A stretch of DNA of 14,036 nt from Clostridiales bacterium UBA8153 (GTDB taxonomy: Bacteria; Bacillota; Sulfobacillia; UBA8153), in contig DMHJ01000250.1 of NCBI GenBank assembly GCA_003449495.1, positions 1 through 14,036 on the forward strand, in the 5' to 3' direction. Shown here one piece after another: positions 1 to 7,385 of the stretch (positions are counted from its first letter, which is position 1; every line of letters begins with the position of its first letter). The notes below the pieces were generated by a model, which was not told the origin of the DNA, ran no database searches, and saw only the letters and a list, made by a program, of their open reading frames with translations. Both the position numbers and the translations under genes were made by a program.

Positions 1-182
1 CAAGTCGCCCGGCCGGGCCCTGACCTAGTCAGACGGTGCTTGCCGGGAGGCCGGCCCGGTAGCCTGCCCAGCGCCCGGTCCGGGGAAACCGGGCGCTGCA
101 GGCAACGCGCAGAACCTCGGCCACAGCGGGGCCACCTGCGACCATTGCCCTACCCGGATAGCCTAACGGGAGTTGGTGCCCA
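1..182. other. GC-rich lead-in region with inverted repeats, no recognisable gene
   Basis: No protein family is recognisable here. One forward frame stays open from base 1 to a stop at 184-186, but its translation is Arg/Pro/Gly-rich and looks like a chance open frame in GC-rich DNA. The other two forward frames stop at about 19-21 and 26-28, so the tail of an upstream gene could end there, but this cannot be shown. Visible structure: a 12-base perfect palindrome at 7-18 (GCCCGGCCGGGC), a CTGAC/GTCAG inverted repeat at 20-32, and a long hairpin at 69-98 listed separately. Confidence 0.5.
69..98. promoter_or_regulatory. Perfect 11-bp hairpin upstream of the FkbM gene
   Basis: The arms CAGCGCCCGGT (69-79) and ACCGGGCGCTG (88-98) are exact reverse complements around an 8-base loop. 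Flanking TGCC (65-68) and GGCA (101-104) can extend the stem past a two-base bulge. No T tract follows, so it is not a canonical intrinsic terminator. It could end or process the transcript of the gene to the left, or sit in the leader of the methyltransferase mRNA. Confidence 0.5.
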
Positions 183-926
183 GTGACGGAACCCGGCAGC
201 CTCATCGGTGGGGCCACGCTCCTGGCCGAAAGCGTGGTCAGCCTGACCCGGGCGGCGCTCATTGTCCCGCTGCTGATGCGGGAAAGGTTCTACGTGCACG
301 GCCCGGTGAGGCCGAGGCGGGACGACATCATCATCGACGCCGGGGCCAACGTGGGGCTTTACGCATGCTGGGCTGCCCGGCGTCTATCGCCCTGGGGCCG
401 GGTCTGGGCCTTCGAACCGGAGCCGAAAAACTACGCCCGCCTGCGGCGGTTGGTAGCCTGTCTGGCCCTGGAAGCCAAAGTCAAGCCTGTCCCGTTGGCC
501 TTGGGTGCGGAGTCTGGCCAGCTCCGGCTGGAGCTGGTGGGCTGGGGCAGTGCTTCGGGAGCCATCGAGGGCAGGTCAGGCAAGGCCGCAACGGTGGAGA
601 AGACTACCATCGATCACTTCGTGGCCGCTCATGACTTACCCTACGTGAGCTTCATCAAGATGGACATAGAGGGAATGGAAAGGGAAGCATTGGCGGGAGC
701 CTGCCGTACCATTACGACCTGGAGGCCCAGGCTGGCCGTGTGCACCTATCACCTTCCCGACGATCCGGAGGTCATACCGGCCCTGATCGGGGCGATCTGT
801 CCCGGCTACCGGATCATCCAGACCCGCTCCAAGCTCTATGCCTGGCACCCCAAGGAACATCCCGGGCCCTCCCGGCCTTGGGATGTGGTTGGGGAAGAAC
901 CCATCCAGGCCGGCAGCATACCGTAA
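183..926 (+). CDS. FkbM-family S-adenosylmethionine-dependent methyltransferase
   Basis: Predicted class I methyltransferase of the FkbM type, 247 residues, typical for a single-domain member. The SAM-binding motif I is DAGANVG at residues 52-58, followed by the acidic strand-2 motif FEPEP at 77-81. The family signature IKMDIEGME lies at 158-166, with the D/E pair at 161 and 163. Residues 49-190 form the Rossmann-like core. The N-terminus (about 10-32) is moderately hydrophobic but is not a clear signal peptide. FkbM proteins usually O-methylate sugars, polyketides or glycans; the acceptor here cannot be told. The GTG start is chosen because it is the first start in frame and a GGGAG lies about 10 bases upstream. 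It is followed after 75 bases by the ABC cassette, so a link to export of a methylated product is conceivable but unproven. Confidence 0.88.
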   Translation: MTEPGSLIGGATLLAESVVSLTRAALIVPLLMRERFYVHGPVRPRRDDIIIDAGANVGLYACWAARRLSPWGRVWAFEPEPKNYARLRRLVACLALEAKVKPVPLALGAESGQLRLELVGWGSASGAIEGRSGKAATVEKTTIDHFVAAHDLPYVSFIKMDIEGMEREALAGACRTITTWRPRLAVCTYHLPDDPEVIPALIGAICPGYRIIQTRSKLYAWHPKEHPGPSRPWDVVGEEPIQAGSIP

Positions 927-930
927 AGAT

Positions 931-951
931 GACCTGCCCGCGGGGCGGGTC
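931..951. promoter_or_regulatory. 9-bp hairpin between the methyltransferase and ABC genes
   Basis: GACCTGCCC (931-939) pairs with GGGCGGGTC (943-951) over a GCG loop, with one T-G wobble. It begins five bases after the methyltransferase stop codon. There is no T run, so it is at best a weak or factor-assisted terminator or a processing site. Confidence 0.4.
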
Positions 952-1001
952 GCCCTGCGGTAGCCGGTGGCGGAGACTGTCGGCAGGAACGGGAGGTCGC
1001 C

Positions 1002-2216
1002 ATGATCCGGGACTACTGCTTCCGGAGTATCACCCAGAACCGGACCCGCACCGTGTTGGTGGTGGCCGGCATCGCCCTGGGGGCCATGCTGCTGACCACC
1101 GTGTCCGCCCTGAGCGGGGACATGAGCCGCCTGCTGGTTGGGCCGCTATCGCGATGGTATGGAGGTAGCCTTCTTGTCCTGGGGCCCGGTACCACCTTTG
1201 GCCGCCTGCCCTCGGGCCATATCGGGCTGCGCCTGGAGGACCCGGCTGTCTTCAGTCCGGTCGACCTCAACCGGGTGACACCGGAGCTGGAGCATCCGGT
1301 AGCGGGCTTTTTCTACCTAGACGCGGTATACACCGGCGACGGGCACCGGGTCACCGTCTTAGCCCGGGACGTGCAGTTTTCCGGCCCTCATGCCCTGAGG
1401 ACGCGAAGGGGGGAGCCATTCCCGGCCGGGGAGACGGGCCGGGTGGTGATGGTCAACGCCGGCCAAGACCAGTATCCCGTAGGTGCCCTGGTACAGCTGC
1501 ACTTGCCCACGCTACGGGAGGTAGCCGGTGACCGGTTGCTCTTCGATTACGGGCGTCCCGAACCTCTCGCCTTCACCGTGATCGGCCACTACCAATCCCC
1601 CATGGCACTGCCCGGGCCCCTGTTCATCATGCCCCTGGCAACCTTCCGTGAGGTCACCGGCGTGCCGCCGGGGTCCTACATGGGCGTGATGGCACCGGTC
1701 TACGACCTGCAGGAAGCGGCCCGGGTACGGGGAGTGCTGGGTGATTACCGGGTGATGGATGCCCAGGCTCTCACCGCGTCGGTGGTGGCCGGCGCGCGTT
1801 TTCGGGAGTCCGGGGGAGGGTTCATGGCCGTATCCGGCATCTTTGCCGGGGTGATCATCCTCGTCAGCTGCCTGGCCATGGCCAACACCAACCTGGTGGT
1901 GCTCGGGCAGCGGCGACTGGAGCTGGGGATCATGCGGTCTTTGGGATGGAAAAGGCATAAGCTGCGCCACCTCTTAGCTCTGGAGTGCTTTATCCTGGGC
2001 GGTTTGGGCGGCGCCCTCGGGTATGTTCTGGCCTGCGTCATCATCCAGCAAGTGCTGGGCAGGTTCGGCGGCTCCATCTGGGACTTGCCCGGGCTGGGCC
2101 TCCAGTACGGGCTGGGCATCACCGTCGCAGCCGGAGTTGCCTCGGTACTTAGCGTACTCTACGCCATATTCAGGGCCGCGCGCGTCCGGCCGGCGGAGGC
2201 GATCAAAGGTGCATAA
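1002..2216 (+). CDS. ABC transporter permease, FtsX/MacB-like (first of two)
   Basis: Membrane subunit of an ABC exporter or lipoprotein/peptide-handling system, 404 residues, usual size for a four-helix FtsX-like permease. Predicted helix 1 covers about residues 14-36. A large extracytoplasmic domain (about 40-265, MacB periplasmic-core-like) is followed by helices at about 273-297, 322-350 and 367-393. Two family hallmarks are visible: the cytoplasmic coupling stretch after helix 2 with RLELGIMRSLGWKR, and the C-terminal RAARVRPAEAIKGA, matching the usual R..P.EAL ending. The ATG start has GGGAGG at 991-996. The gene overlaps the ATPase gene by 8 bases, indicating translational coupling. 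Substrate is not visible. The lack of an adaptor gene (MacA/HlyD type) fits a Gram-positive-style system. Confidence 0.9.
   Translation: MIRDYCFRSITQNRTRTVLVVAGIALGAMLLTTVSALSGDMSRLLVGPLSRWYGGSLLVLGPGTTFGRLPSGHIGLRLEDPAVFSPVDLNRVTPELEHPVAGFFYLDAVYTGDGHRVTVLARDVQFSGPHALRTRRGEPFPAGETGRVVMVNAGQDQYPVGALVQLHLPTLREVAGDRLLFDYGRPEPLAFTVIGHYQSPMALPGPLFIMPLATFREVTGVPPGSYMGVMAPVYDLQEAARVRGVLGDYRVMDAQALTASVVAGARFRESGGGFMAVSGIFAGVIILVSCLAMANTNLVVLGQRRLELGIMRSLGWKRHKLRHLLALECFILGGLGGALGYVLACVIIQQVLGRFGGSIWDLPGLGLQYGLGITVAAGVASVLSVLYAIFRAARVRPAEAIKGA
2194..2198 (+). promoter_or_regulatory. Ribosome binding site deciding the ABC ATPase start
   Basis: GGAGG lies inside the end of the upstream permease gene, 10 bases before the GTG at 2209. 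It supports GTG 2209 over the much earlier in-frame ATG at 2023, whose extra 62 residues are simply the permease sequence read in another frame. Confidence 0.7.
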
Positions 2217-2937
2217 GAAGGCGAGCATCCCGGCGTTGCAGTGCCTGGGTGTCTCCCGGGTGTTCAGGACCCCAGACGGCGAGGTTACCGCCGTCAACCG
2301 GGTCTCCCTAAGCGTGCAGGTGGGAGAGTTTGTGTGCCTGATGGGTCCATCGGGCAGCGGCAAGACCACCCTGCTGTACTGCCTGAGCGGTCTGGACCTG
2401 CCCGATGCCGGGGTAGTCATGGTCGCCGGGAAGCTCTTCTACGATGCGGCCCAGCGCTCCCGGTTCGGTGAGGATCACCTGGCCGAATCGCGCATGGCCT
2501 GCCTCGGCTTTGTGTTCCAGACCTATCACCTGCTCGGTAGCCTGACGGCTACGGAAAACGTGATGGTGCCCATCAGGCTCACCGGCACCGGTCGTAAAGA
2601 GGCGCGGGAGCGGGCGCGGGAGCTGCTGGAGGAGGTAGACCTCTCTCACCGTTACGACCATTTTCCCCACCAGCTTTCCGGCGGCGAACAGCAGCGGGTA
2701 GCGGTGGCCCGGGCCCTGGCCAACCGGCCCCGGGTGCTGCTGGCCGACGAGCCCACCGGCAGCTTGGACTTCCAGAACGGCCTGCGGGTGGTGCGTCTTT
2801 TGCGGGAGCTTTCCAACCGCCACCAGACGGCCGTGGTCATGGTCACCCACATCGAAGGGCACCGGGAATTCGCCGACCGGCTCATCACCATGCAGGCGGG
2901 TGAATTGACGGCGGGCGGGGGTGAGACCCGTTGTTGA
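2209..2937 (+). CDS. ABC transporter ATP-binding protein, MacB/LolD type
   Basis: Cytoplasmic ATPase subunit that powers the flanking FtsX-like permeases, 242 residues, the normal length of a stand-alone LolD/MacB-type nucleotide-binding domain. All catalytic elements are visible: Walker A GPSGSGKTT at 46-54, Q-loop glutamine 104 followed by a family-typical stretch with LTATENVMVPI, signature LSGGEQQ at 156-162, Walker B VLLADEP at 176-182 with catalytic E181, the D-loop GSLD just after it, and the H-loop histidine 214. The GTG start is supported by GGAGG at 2194-2198 and gives the expected N-terminus. It overlaps the upstream permease by 8 bases, and its TGA is shared with the ATG of the next permease (TGATG), so the three genes should be co-translated. 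Intact and probably active; the cargo is unknown. Confidence 0.93.
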   Translation: MHKKASIPALQCLGVSRVFRTPDGEVTAVNRVSLSVQVGEFVCLMGPSGSGKTTLLYCLSGLDLPDAGVVMVAGKLFYDAAQRSRFGEDHLAESRMACLGFVFQTYHLLGSLTATENVMVPIRLTGTGRKEARERARELLEEVDLSHRYDHFPHQLSGGEQQRVAVARALANRPRVLLADEPTGSLDFQNGLRVVRLLRELSNRHQTAVVMVTHIEGHREFADRLITMQAGELTAGGGETRC

Positions 2938-4010
2938 TGGACATCGTCCTGGCCAACCTGAGGAGAAAGCGGGCCCGGTTGGTGCTCATCGTGTCCGGGG
3001 TGGTGCTGGGCCTGCTGACCAACGCCGCCACCACCTTCTACTTCACCTACCTGACCGGAAGGGACCCTGCCTCCGGCGTGATCCCGTTGCCGGCCGACAT
3101 CATCCTCAACCCGGTCAAGGATGACTACTCCCGCCATCCCGACGTGGCGTACTTTGAGGAGGTGTTCATCCTCACCGCGCACACCGCCGCCGGTATGCAC
3201 CAGATCCTGGCTTATCCCCGCGATTCCCAGTTTGCCGCCGGCTACGCCATGGTCGAGGGCCACTGGCCCCGGGACTGCGGCGAGCTGGCCGTACCCCGGT
3301 CGTGGGCGGCACGCACCGGTGTACCCGTGGGAGAGACGGTCACCGTTACCGTGCGTTTCGGAGGGTTTGCCACCGCGAGCTCCTTCACCGTCTCCGGGGT
3401 GTTTGACAGCCCCCTCATTACCTATGACGTTCCGGTGATGCTGGTGGAGGGATACCGCCGCACCCAGGGTTTCGGCCGGCGCTACGTGTTCATCCGGGCC
3501 CGGGAGGGTGCCGACGTGGACCGCCTGGCAGCGGCACTGGCCCGCCAGGAGACGGCCACGGCCGAGACCCCGGCCCTGGTGGCCCGGGGCAAGAGCATCC
3601 AGCGCTGGCAGGATATCCACGGCGATGCCATGGCCTGGAGCTACACCCTCAGCACCATGCTGCTTTTGGTCTGTGCCCTGGGCATGATGAACATCATGGC
3701 CCTTTCCGTCCAAGAGCGCAAGTCGGAGATGGCCATCCTCAAGACTTTCGGGGTAAAGTCCCCCGGCATCTTCCTCTTGTTCTTGGGGGAATCGGTGTTG
3801 GTGGCCGTGTTCTCAGTCCTGATCACCCTGGTCCTGTCCGCCCTGGCAGGCTTGGCCCTGTACTGGGGCGGCGTCATCCCCCGGCTTTTCCTGGGCTGGC
3901 CGCTCTTCCGGAACGTATGCGTGGCTGCCCTGGTGGTGGCCCTGCTCCCTCCCTTCTACCCCGCCGGTCTGGGCATGACCTATTCCACGGTCCGCCTCCT
4001 GCAGAAATGA
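2937..4010 (+). CDS. ABC transporter permease, FtsX/MacB-like (second of two)
   Basis: Second membrane subunit of the cassette, 357 residues from the ATG at 2937. An in-frame TTG at 2931 is an alternative start that lies closer to the GGGGGTGAG at 2916-2924. Helix 1 is at about 13-35, an extracytoplasmic domain at about 36-230, and helices at about 236-256, 275-306 and 322-345. After helix 2 comes the typical coupling segment with QERKSEMAILKTFGVK, so it can engage the ATPase. Unlike the first permease it ends without the usual R..P.EAL motif, and the domains differ, so the transporter is probably a heterodimer of permeases. The TGATG junction with the ATPase argues for tight coupling. Nothing shows the substrate. 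Confidence 0.88.
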   Translation: MDIVLANLRRKRARLVLIVSGVVLGLLTNAATTFYFTYLTGRDPASGVIPLPADIILNPVKDDYSRHPDVAYFEEVFILTAHTAAGMHQILAYPRDSQFAAGYAMVEGHWPRDCGELAVPRSWAARTGVPVGETVTVTVRFGGFATASSFTVSGVFDSPLITYDVPVMLVEGYRRTQGFGRRYVFIRAREGADVDRLAAALARQETATAETPALVARGKSIQRWQDIHGDAMAWSYTLSTMLLLVCALGMMNIMALSVQERKSEMAILKTFGVKSPGIFLLFLGESVLVAVFSVLITLVLSALAGLALYWGGVIPRLFLGWPLFRNVCVAALVVALLPPFYPAGLGMTYSTVRLLQK

Positions 4011-4206
4011 AGGATCAACCCCTTCCCCGTAGGTGGGCGTCTGCATCGCCTTGACCCTGCCGCCGGGCGCGTGCAGGTACCAGTTCTCCCGGTTACCGGC
4101 GCCGGCGTATCGGCTTACGGAACTTGAGCTAATAGTAGTAGCTGCCGGCCGGCAGGGAGGAGTTGGGGCACTGGAGGAGAATAGGCAGCTCTAGGAGAGT
4201 GGACGC
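4011..4206. other. Intergenic region with two perfect palindromes before the MFS gene
   Basis: No gene is visible in these 196 bases. Two perfect palindromes occur: CCGGCGCCGG at 4096-4105 and the 14-base CTGCCGGCCGGCAG at 4142-4155. The second sits 52 bases before the MFS start codon. Between them is a short AT-richer patch (4120-4140, with TAATAG at 4130-4135) that could be part of a promoter, but no convincing -35 box lies at the right distance. The palindromes could be operators or RNA hairpins. Confidence 0.4.
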
Positions 4207-5382
4207 TTGGATAAACGTACCTTTGCTGCGCTAATCACCGGCATGCTCTCGGTCTCCATCGGCGTAGGCTTCATCGTGCCGCTCCTGCCCCTTTACGCCC
4301 AGACCTTGGGGGCTACCGGCGTCTGGGTGGGCCTGATTTTCGGAGCCAACCCTTTCATGCGGGGCGTCTTCGAACTGGTTTTCGGCAGGCTGGCCGACGT
4401 ACGGGGAATGAAGAAGTTCATGACCGTGGGCCTGGCCGGCTACTCCCTGGTCGCCCTGGGGTTTTTGAGCGCCCGGGCTCCCTGGCAGCTGTTCGCTTGG
4501 CGGCTGATGCAGGGGTTCTTCGGTTCCATGGTCGAGCCGGTGGCCCGGGCCTACGCCGGCAGCCTCACTCCCAAAGGTCAGGAAGGCCGGGTCATGTCCT
4601 TCTACAGCCTGGCCTTTTTCGCAGGCTTTGCCATTGGGCCCCCCCTGGGCGGGCTGCTCGGCCAATGGGTGAGCCCCTCCGCGCCTTTCTACGGTATGGC
4701 CGTCTTATCGGCGGCGGCCCTCTTCATGGTCATATTGTACGTACCGGATAGAGTGGGGGCATCCGCCCGTGGAGGACGAGCCATGCTGTCCCTCCGGGAA
4801 ATCGGACGGGACCGGACCATCCAGGGTCTGCTCTGGGGGCGGTCCTTCCTGGCCCAGGGGCGGGGGATCTTCACCGGCCTGTTGCCCTTGTGGGTGGGAG
4901 CGGTGGGGCTATCGCCTTTTACCGCCGGTGCCCTCATCTCGGTGCGCTCAGTGGTGGAGTCGCTGATGCAGCCGCTGTTCGGGGCAGCCTCCGACCGCTT
5001 GGACCGCCGCCGGCTGGCCCTCTGCGGTTATGCCCTGGCCCCGGTGGCCTTCCTGCTCACCCCCCGGGCGGTCACCACGTGGCAACTGACCTTAGTCTGC
5101 ATCATCCTCGCCCTCAGCAGCGGGGTGTCGGTGCCGGCCATCACCGCCCTTACCGTGGAGAAAGGGCGGGAAGTGGGTATGGGTAGCATCATGGGCGTGA
5201 CCGGGACGGCCACGAGCCTGGGCATGGCCCTGGGCTCATTCCTGGGCGGCATCGTCATGGACTGGGCGGGCATCGGGGCCTCCTTCCAGGCCGGCGGCTG
5301 GCTCAGCCTCACCGGTATGCTTGGGTTCGCCTACTTGACCCGCCAGAGCGTCTCGGTGCCGGTCCCTGGCCGGGCGGACTGA
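4207..5382 (+). CDS. Major facilitator superfamily transporter (drug/metabolite efflux type)
   Basis: Cytoplasmic-membrane secondary transporter, 391 residues, the usual length for a 12-helix MFS protein. The translation shows regularly spaced hydrophobic helices in two halves. A motif-A-like loop follows helix 2 (GRLADVRGMKK, about 60-70), and a related loop appears in the second half (FGAASDRLDRRR, about 258-269), as expected from the internal duplication. A Gly-rich helix about 125-160 resembles the fifth helix of efflux-type members. The TTG start is supported by AGGAG at 4193-4197, nine bases upstream, and gives a short N-terminus before helix 1. It stands 196 bases after the ABC cassette and 56 bases before the SGNH hydrolase gene, with which it may be co-transcribed. 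Family assignment is secure; substrate is unknown. Confidence 0.9.
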   Translation: MDKRTFAALITGMLSVSIGVGFIVPLLPLYAQTLGATGVWVGLIFGANPFMRGVFELVFGRLADVRGMKKFMTVGLAGYSLVALGFLSARAPWQLFAWRLMQGFFGSMVEPVARAYAGSLTPKGQEGRVMSFYSLAFFAGFAIGPPLGGLLGQWVSPSAPFYGMAVLSAAALFMVILYVPDRVGASARGGRAMLSLREIGRDRTIQGLLWGRSFLAQGRGIFTGLLPLWVGAVGLSPFTAGALISVRSVVESLMQPLFGAASDRLDRRRLALCGYALAPVAFLLTPRAVTTWQLTLVCIILALSSGVSVPAITALTVEKGREVGMGSIMGVTGTATSLGMALGSFLGGIVMDWAGIGASFQAGGWLSLTGMLGFAYLTRQSVSVPVPGRAD

Positions 5383-5421
5383 CCGGAGCCCGGGTAGCCG
5401 GCGGGAGCGCGACCCGGTCGA

Positions 5422-5431
5422 GGGGGGGGGG
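5422..5431 (+). repeat. G10 homopolymer inside the ribosome binding site of the SGNH hydrolase gene
   Basis: Ten consecutive G residues form the only plausible Shine-Dalgarno element for the GTG at 5439, seven bases away. Homopolymers of this length can slip during replication and are also prone to sequencing error, so the real length may vary. Confidence 0.6.
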
Positions 5432-5438
5432 TAGACGA

Positions 5439-5984
5439 GTGGAGGCTTGTCTGCTAGTGGCCCTGGGGGACTCCATCACCTACGGCTACCCCTACGGGCG
5501 CCGGGCCAGCTGGGTCGCCATAGCGGAAGAGACCTGCGGGAAGCGTCTGGTTAACGCCGGCGTACCGGGTGACACCACGGCCCGGCTGCTGGCGCGGTTT
5601 GACGCTGATGTGCCTGTTCACGCTCCCCGCTACGTGCTGGTGCTGGGGGGGACCAACGATGCCCGGGCGGGCGTCCTCCCGCGGGAGGTATGGGCCCACC
5701 TGGCCGCCATCTGCGCGGCGGCCCGCGGGCACGGCATCGTGCCCGTCGTGGGGTTGCCGCCGCCCTTGGCCGGGCCGGAAGAGAGCAGGCTGCAGGAGTA
5801 CCGGACCGGCCTGGGTACTTGGGGTCAGGCCGTGGTGGACTTCCGCTCACCCTTCCTGGATGCCCAGGGTAAGGTGCGGGCCGGCCTGCTCCGGGATGGG
5901 ATCCATCCTACCCGCGAGGGTTACCGGCTCATGGCCCGCGCTCTCCTGGACAGCCGGGCCGTACCTGAGCTGGCGGGAAGGTGA
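5439..5984 (+). CDS. SGNH/GDSL-family hydrolase (lipase/esterase-like)
   Basis: Small serine hydrolase, 181 residues, typical for single-domain SGNH esterases such as thioesterase I/TesA-like proteins or acylhydrolases. All four blocks are visible: block I GDSITYG with nucleophile S12, block II NAGVPGDTT (39-47) supplying an oxyanion glycine, block III GGTND (70-74) with N73, and block V DGIHPTREGY (153-162) with the D153/H156 catalytic pair. There is no signal peptide, so it probably acts in the cytoplasm. The GTG start places GDS near the N-terminus, as is normal for the family; the G10 run is its ribosome binding site. It follows the MFS gene closely and precedes acetate kinase. Deacylation of an ester, possibly an acetyl ester given that neighbour, is only a guess. 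Confidence 0.88.
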   Translation: MEACLLVALGDSITYGYPYGRRASWVAIAEETCGKRLVNAGVPGDTTARLLARFDADVPVHAPRYVLVLGGTNDARAGVLPREVWAHLAAICAAARGHGIVPVVGLPPPLAGPEESRLQEYRTGLGTWGQAVVDFRSPFLDAQGKVRAGLLRDGIHPTREGYRLMARALLDSRAVPELAGR

Positions 5985-6068
5985 GGGCCCGCGCCGCGGT
6001 CTAGGCCGGACCGGATCTGGTGGAAAGCTATACCGTGGATGTGGGAGCCGGAGCAGAAGAGTGCAGCT

Positions 6069-6079
6069 GGGGGGGAAAG
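6069..6079 (+). promoter_or_regulatory. Ribosome binding site deciding the acetate kinase start
   Basis: The purine run GGGGGGGAAAG ends three bases before TTG 6083, with its G7 core (6069-6075) seven bases away. It supports that start over the in-frame GTG at 6020, whose 21 extra residues have no counterpart in the acetate kinase family. Confidence 0.6.
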
Positions 6080-6082
6080 TGC

Positions 6083-7276
6083 TTGGCCATACTAGTGCTA
6101 AACTGCGGCAGTTCATCGGTGAAATACCGGTTATACCGGGATGGGGACCTGCCTTTGGCCCGGGGGATGGTGGAGAAGCTCAACACACCCGGGCCCCAAG
6201 TGGTCCATGAAGGCGGCGGGCAGCAGCTGCGCCGGGAGGTACCGGAAGTAGCCGGACACCGGGGTGCCGTGGAGCTGGCGCTGCGACTGTGCATGGAAGG
6301 CGACCGGGCCGCCCTGAGCCGGAGGGAGGAAGTGCGGGCAGTCGGCCACCGGGTGGTCCACGGGGGCGAGGAGTTCAGCCACCCCACTCTGGTCACGGAC
6401 GAGGTCATCGATGCCGTGAGGAGGTACGCCCGGCTGGCCCCCTTGCACAACCCCGCCAACCTGGCCGGCATCCTGGCCGCCCGGGAGCTGTTACCGGGCT
6501 GCCCCCAAGTGGCCGTCTTCGACACCGCCTTTCACACCACGCTACCCGAACCCGCCTACTTGTATGCCCTGCCCTATGAATGGTACCGGCAGCACCGGGT
6601 GCGGCGCTACGGTTTTCACGGCATCTCCCACCAGTATGTCTCCACCCGCATCCGCGAGCTGTTAGGGGTCTCCGCCACCTACCGCACCATCGTGTGCCAC
6701 TTGGGCAACGGTGCCAGCGTTTCGGCGGTACGGGATGGTAGGTGCATAGACACCAGCATGGGCTTTACGCCTCTGGAGGGGTTGGTCATGGGCACCAGGA
6801 GCGGGGATGTGGATCCTTCCCTGGTGCTCTACGCTCAGCAGGCCCTGGGGCTCCCGGTGGCAGAGGTGGACCGGATCCTCAACCGGGAATCCGGCCTGCT
6901 GGGCCTCAGCCAGCTTTCACCGGACATGCGTGACATCCAGGAGGGCGTGGCCAACGGGCACGCTGGCTGCCGCCGGGCCTGGGAAGCCACCGTCTACCGC
7001 CTGGTCAAATATGTCGGGGCATACACCGCTGCCCTGGGGGGCCTGGACTGCCTGGTGTTCACCGCCGGCATCGGGGAGAACTCCCCCGCCCTGCGGCGCG
7101 AGGTGGCGGCAAGGCTGGAGCATGCAGGAGTGGTCCTGGATGCGGGGAGAAACGACGGTGGCGATGCGGAGCGGGAGATCGGCGCCGCCGGCTCAGCCGT
7201 ACGGGTGTGGGTGGTTCCCTCCGACGAAGAGGGACTCATCGCCCGGGAAACGGCGTCCCTGGTCGCGGGCAGGTAG
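6083..7276 (+). CDS. ackA: Acetate kinase
   Basis: Catalyses acetyl phosphate + ADP to acetate + ATP (reversible), the substrate-level phosphorylation step of acetogenic fermentation; cytoplasmic homodimer of the ASKHA fold. From TTG 6083 it has 397 residues, the normal length. The N-terminus begins AILVLNCGSSSVKY, with N7, S10, S12 and K14. Residues matching the Methanosarcina enzyme's active site are seen at R90 (HRVVHGG), D147 (FDTAFH), H179 (GFHGISH), R239 (GTRSGDVDP) and E383 (PSDEEG). The phosphate-binding loop CHLGNGAS is at 205-212 and the adenosine motif FTAGIGENS at 326-334. The spacing of these residues excludes the shorter butyrate kinases. No phosphotransacetylase gene is adjacent, so the source of acetyl phosphate is encoded elsewhere. 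It starts 98 bases after the hydrolase gene. Confidence 0.95.
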   Translation: MAILVLNCGSSSVKYRLYRDGDLPLARGMVEKLNTPGPQVVHEGGGQQLRREVPEVAGHRGAVELALRLCMEGDRAALSRREEVRAVGHRVVHGGEEFSHPTLVTDEVIDAVRRYARLAPLHNPANLAGILAARELLPGCPQVAVFDTAFHTTLPEPAYLYALPYEWYRQHRVRRYGFHGISHQYVSTRIRELLGVSATYRTIVCHLGNGASVSAVRDGRCIDTSMGFTPLEGLVMGTRSGDVDPSLVLYAQQALGLPVAEVDRILNRESGLLGLSQLSPDMRDIQEGVANGHAGCRRAWEATVYRLVKYVGAYTAALGGLDCLVFTAGIGENSPALRREVAARLEHAGVVLDAGRNDGGDAEREIGAAGSAVRVWVVPSDEEGLIARETASLVAGR

Positions 7277-7354
7277 GCTGCCGGAAGGGATGGGTTTGGT
7301 GCACGCAAAACCCCGGCGCAGTTCCCGGCCTCACCCGCGAAGCCTGGATTCTCT

Positions 7355-7385
7355 GAGAAGGAGAGAAAAGGAGAGGAGGAGGGAG
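7355..7385 (+). repeat. 31-base uninterrupted purine tract
   Basis: Every base from 7355 to 7385 is A or G. After a single T the purines continue to 7393. The tract is rich in GGAG/GAGG units and resembles an over-extended Shine-Dalgarno sequence. It could load ribosomes on the small ORF beginning at 7385, act as a binding site for a regulatory protein or RNA, or be simple low-complexity sequence. Confidence 0.5.

Noticed and set aside
1..186. Tail of an upstream gene in the frame open from base 1
   Set aside because: The 61-codon translation is Arg/Pro/Gly-rich without recognisable features and runs through the hairpin at 69-98; an open frame of this length is common by chance at this GC content.
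2023..2208. N-terminal extension of the ABC ATPase from the ATG at 2023
   Set aside because: The extra 62 residues are the upstream permease read in another frame and are Ser/Pro/Arg-rich; GTG 2209 has a proper ribosome binding site and gives the normal family length.
2652..3713. 353-codon open frame on the minus strand
   Set aside because: It is antisense to the ATPase and second permease, which have full motifs; the translation is low-complexity Gly/His/Val-rich.
4051..4079. TTGACC as a -35 promoter box
   Set aside because: The sequence 17 bases downstream (CAGGTA) is a poor -10 box.
6020..6082. 21-residue N-terminal extension of acetate kinase from GTG 6020
   Set aside because: Acetate kinases begin immediately before the ILVLNCGSSS strand; TTG 6083 with the upstream G7 run fits this.
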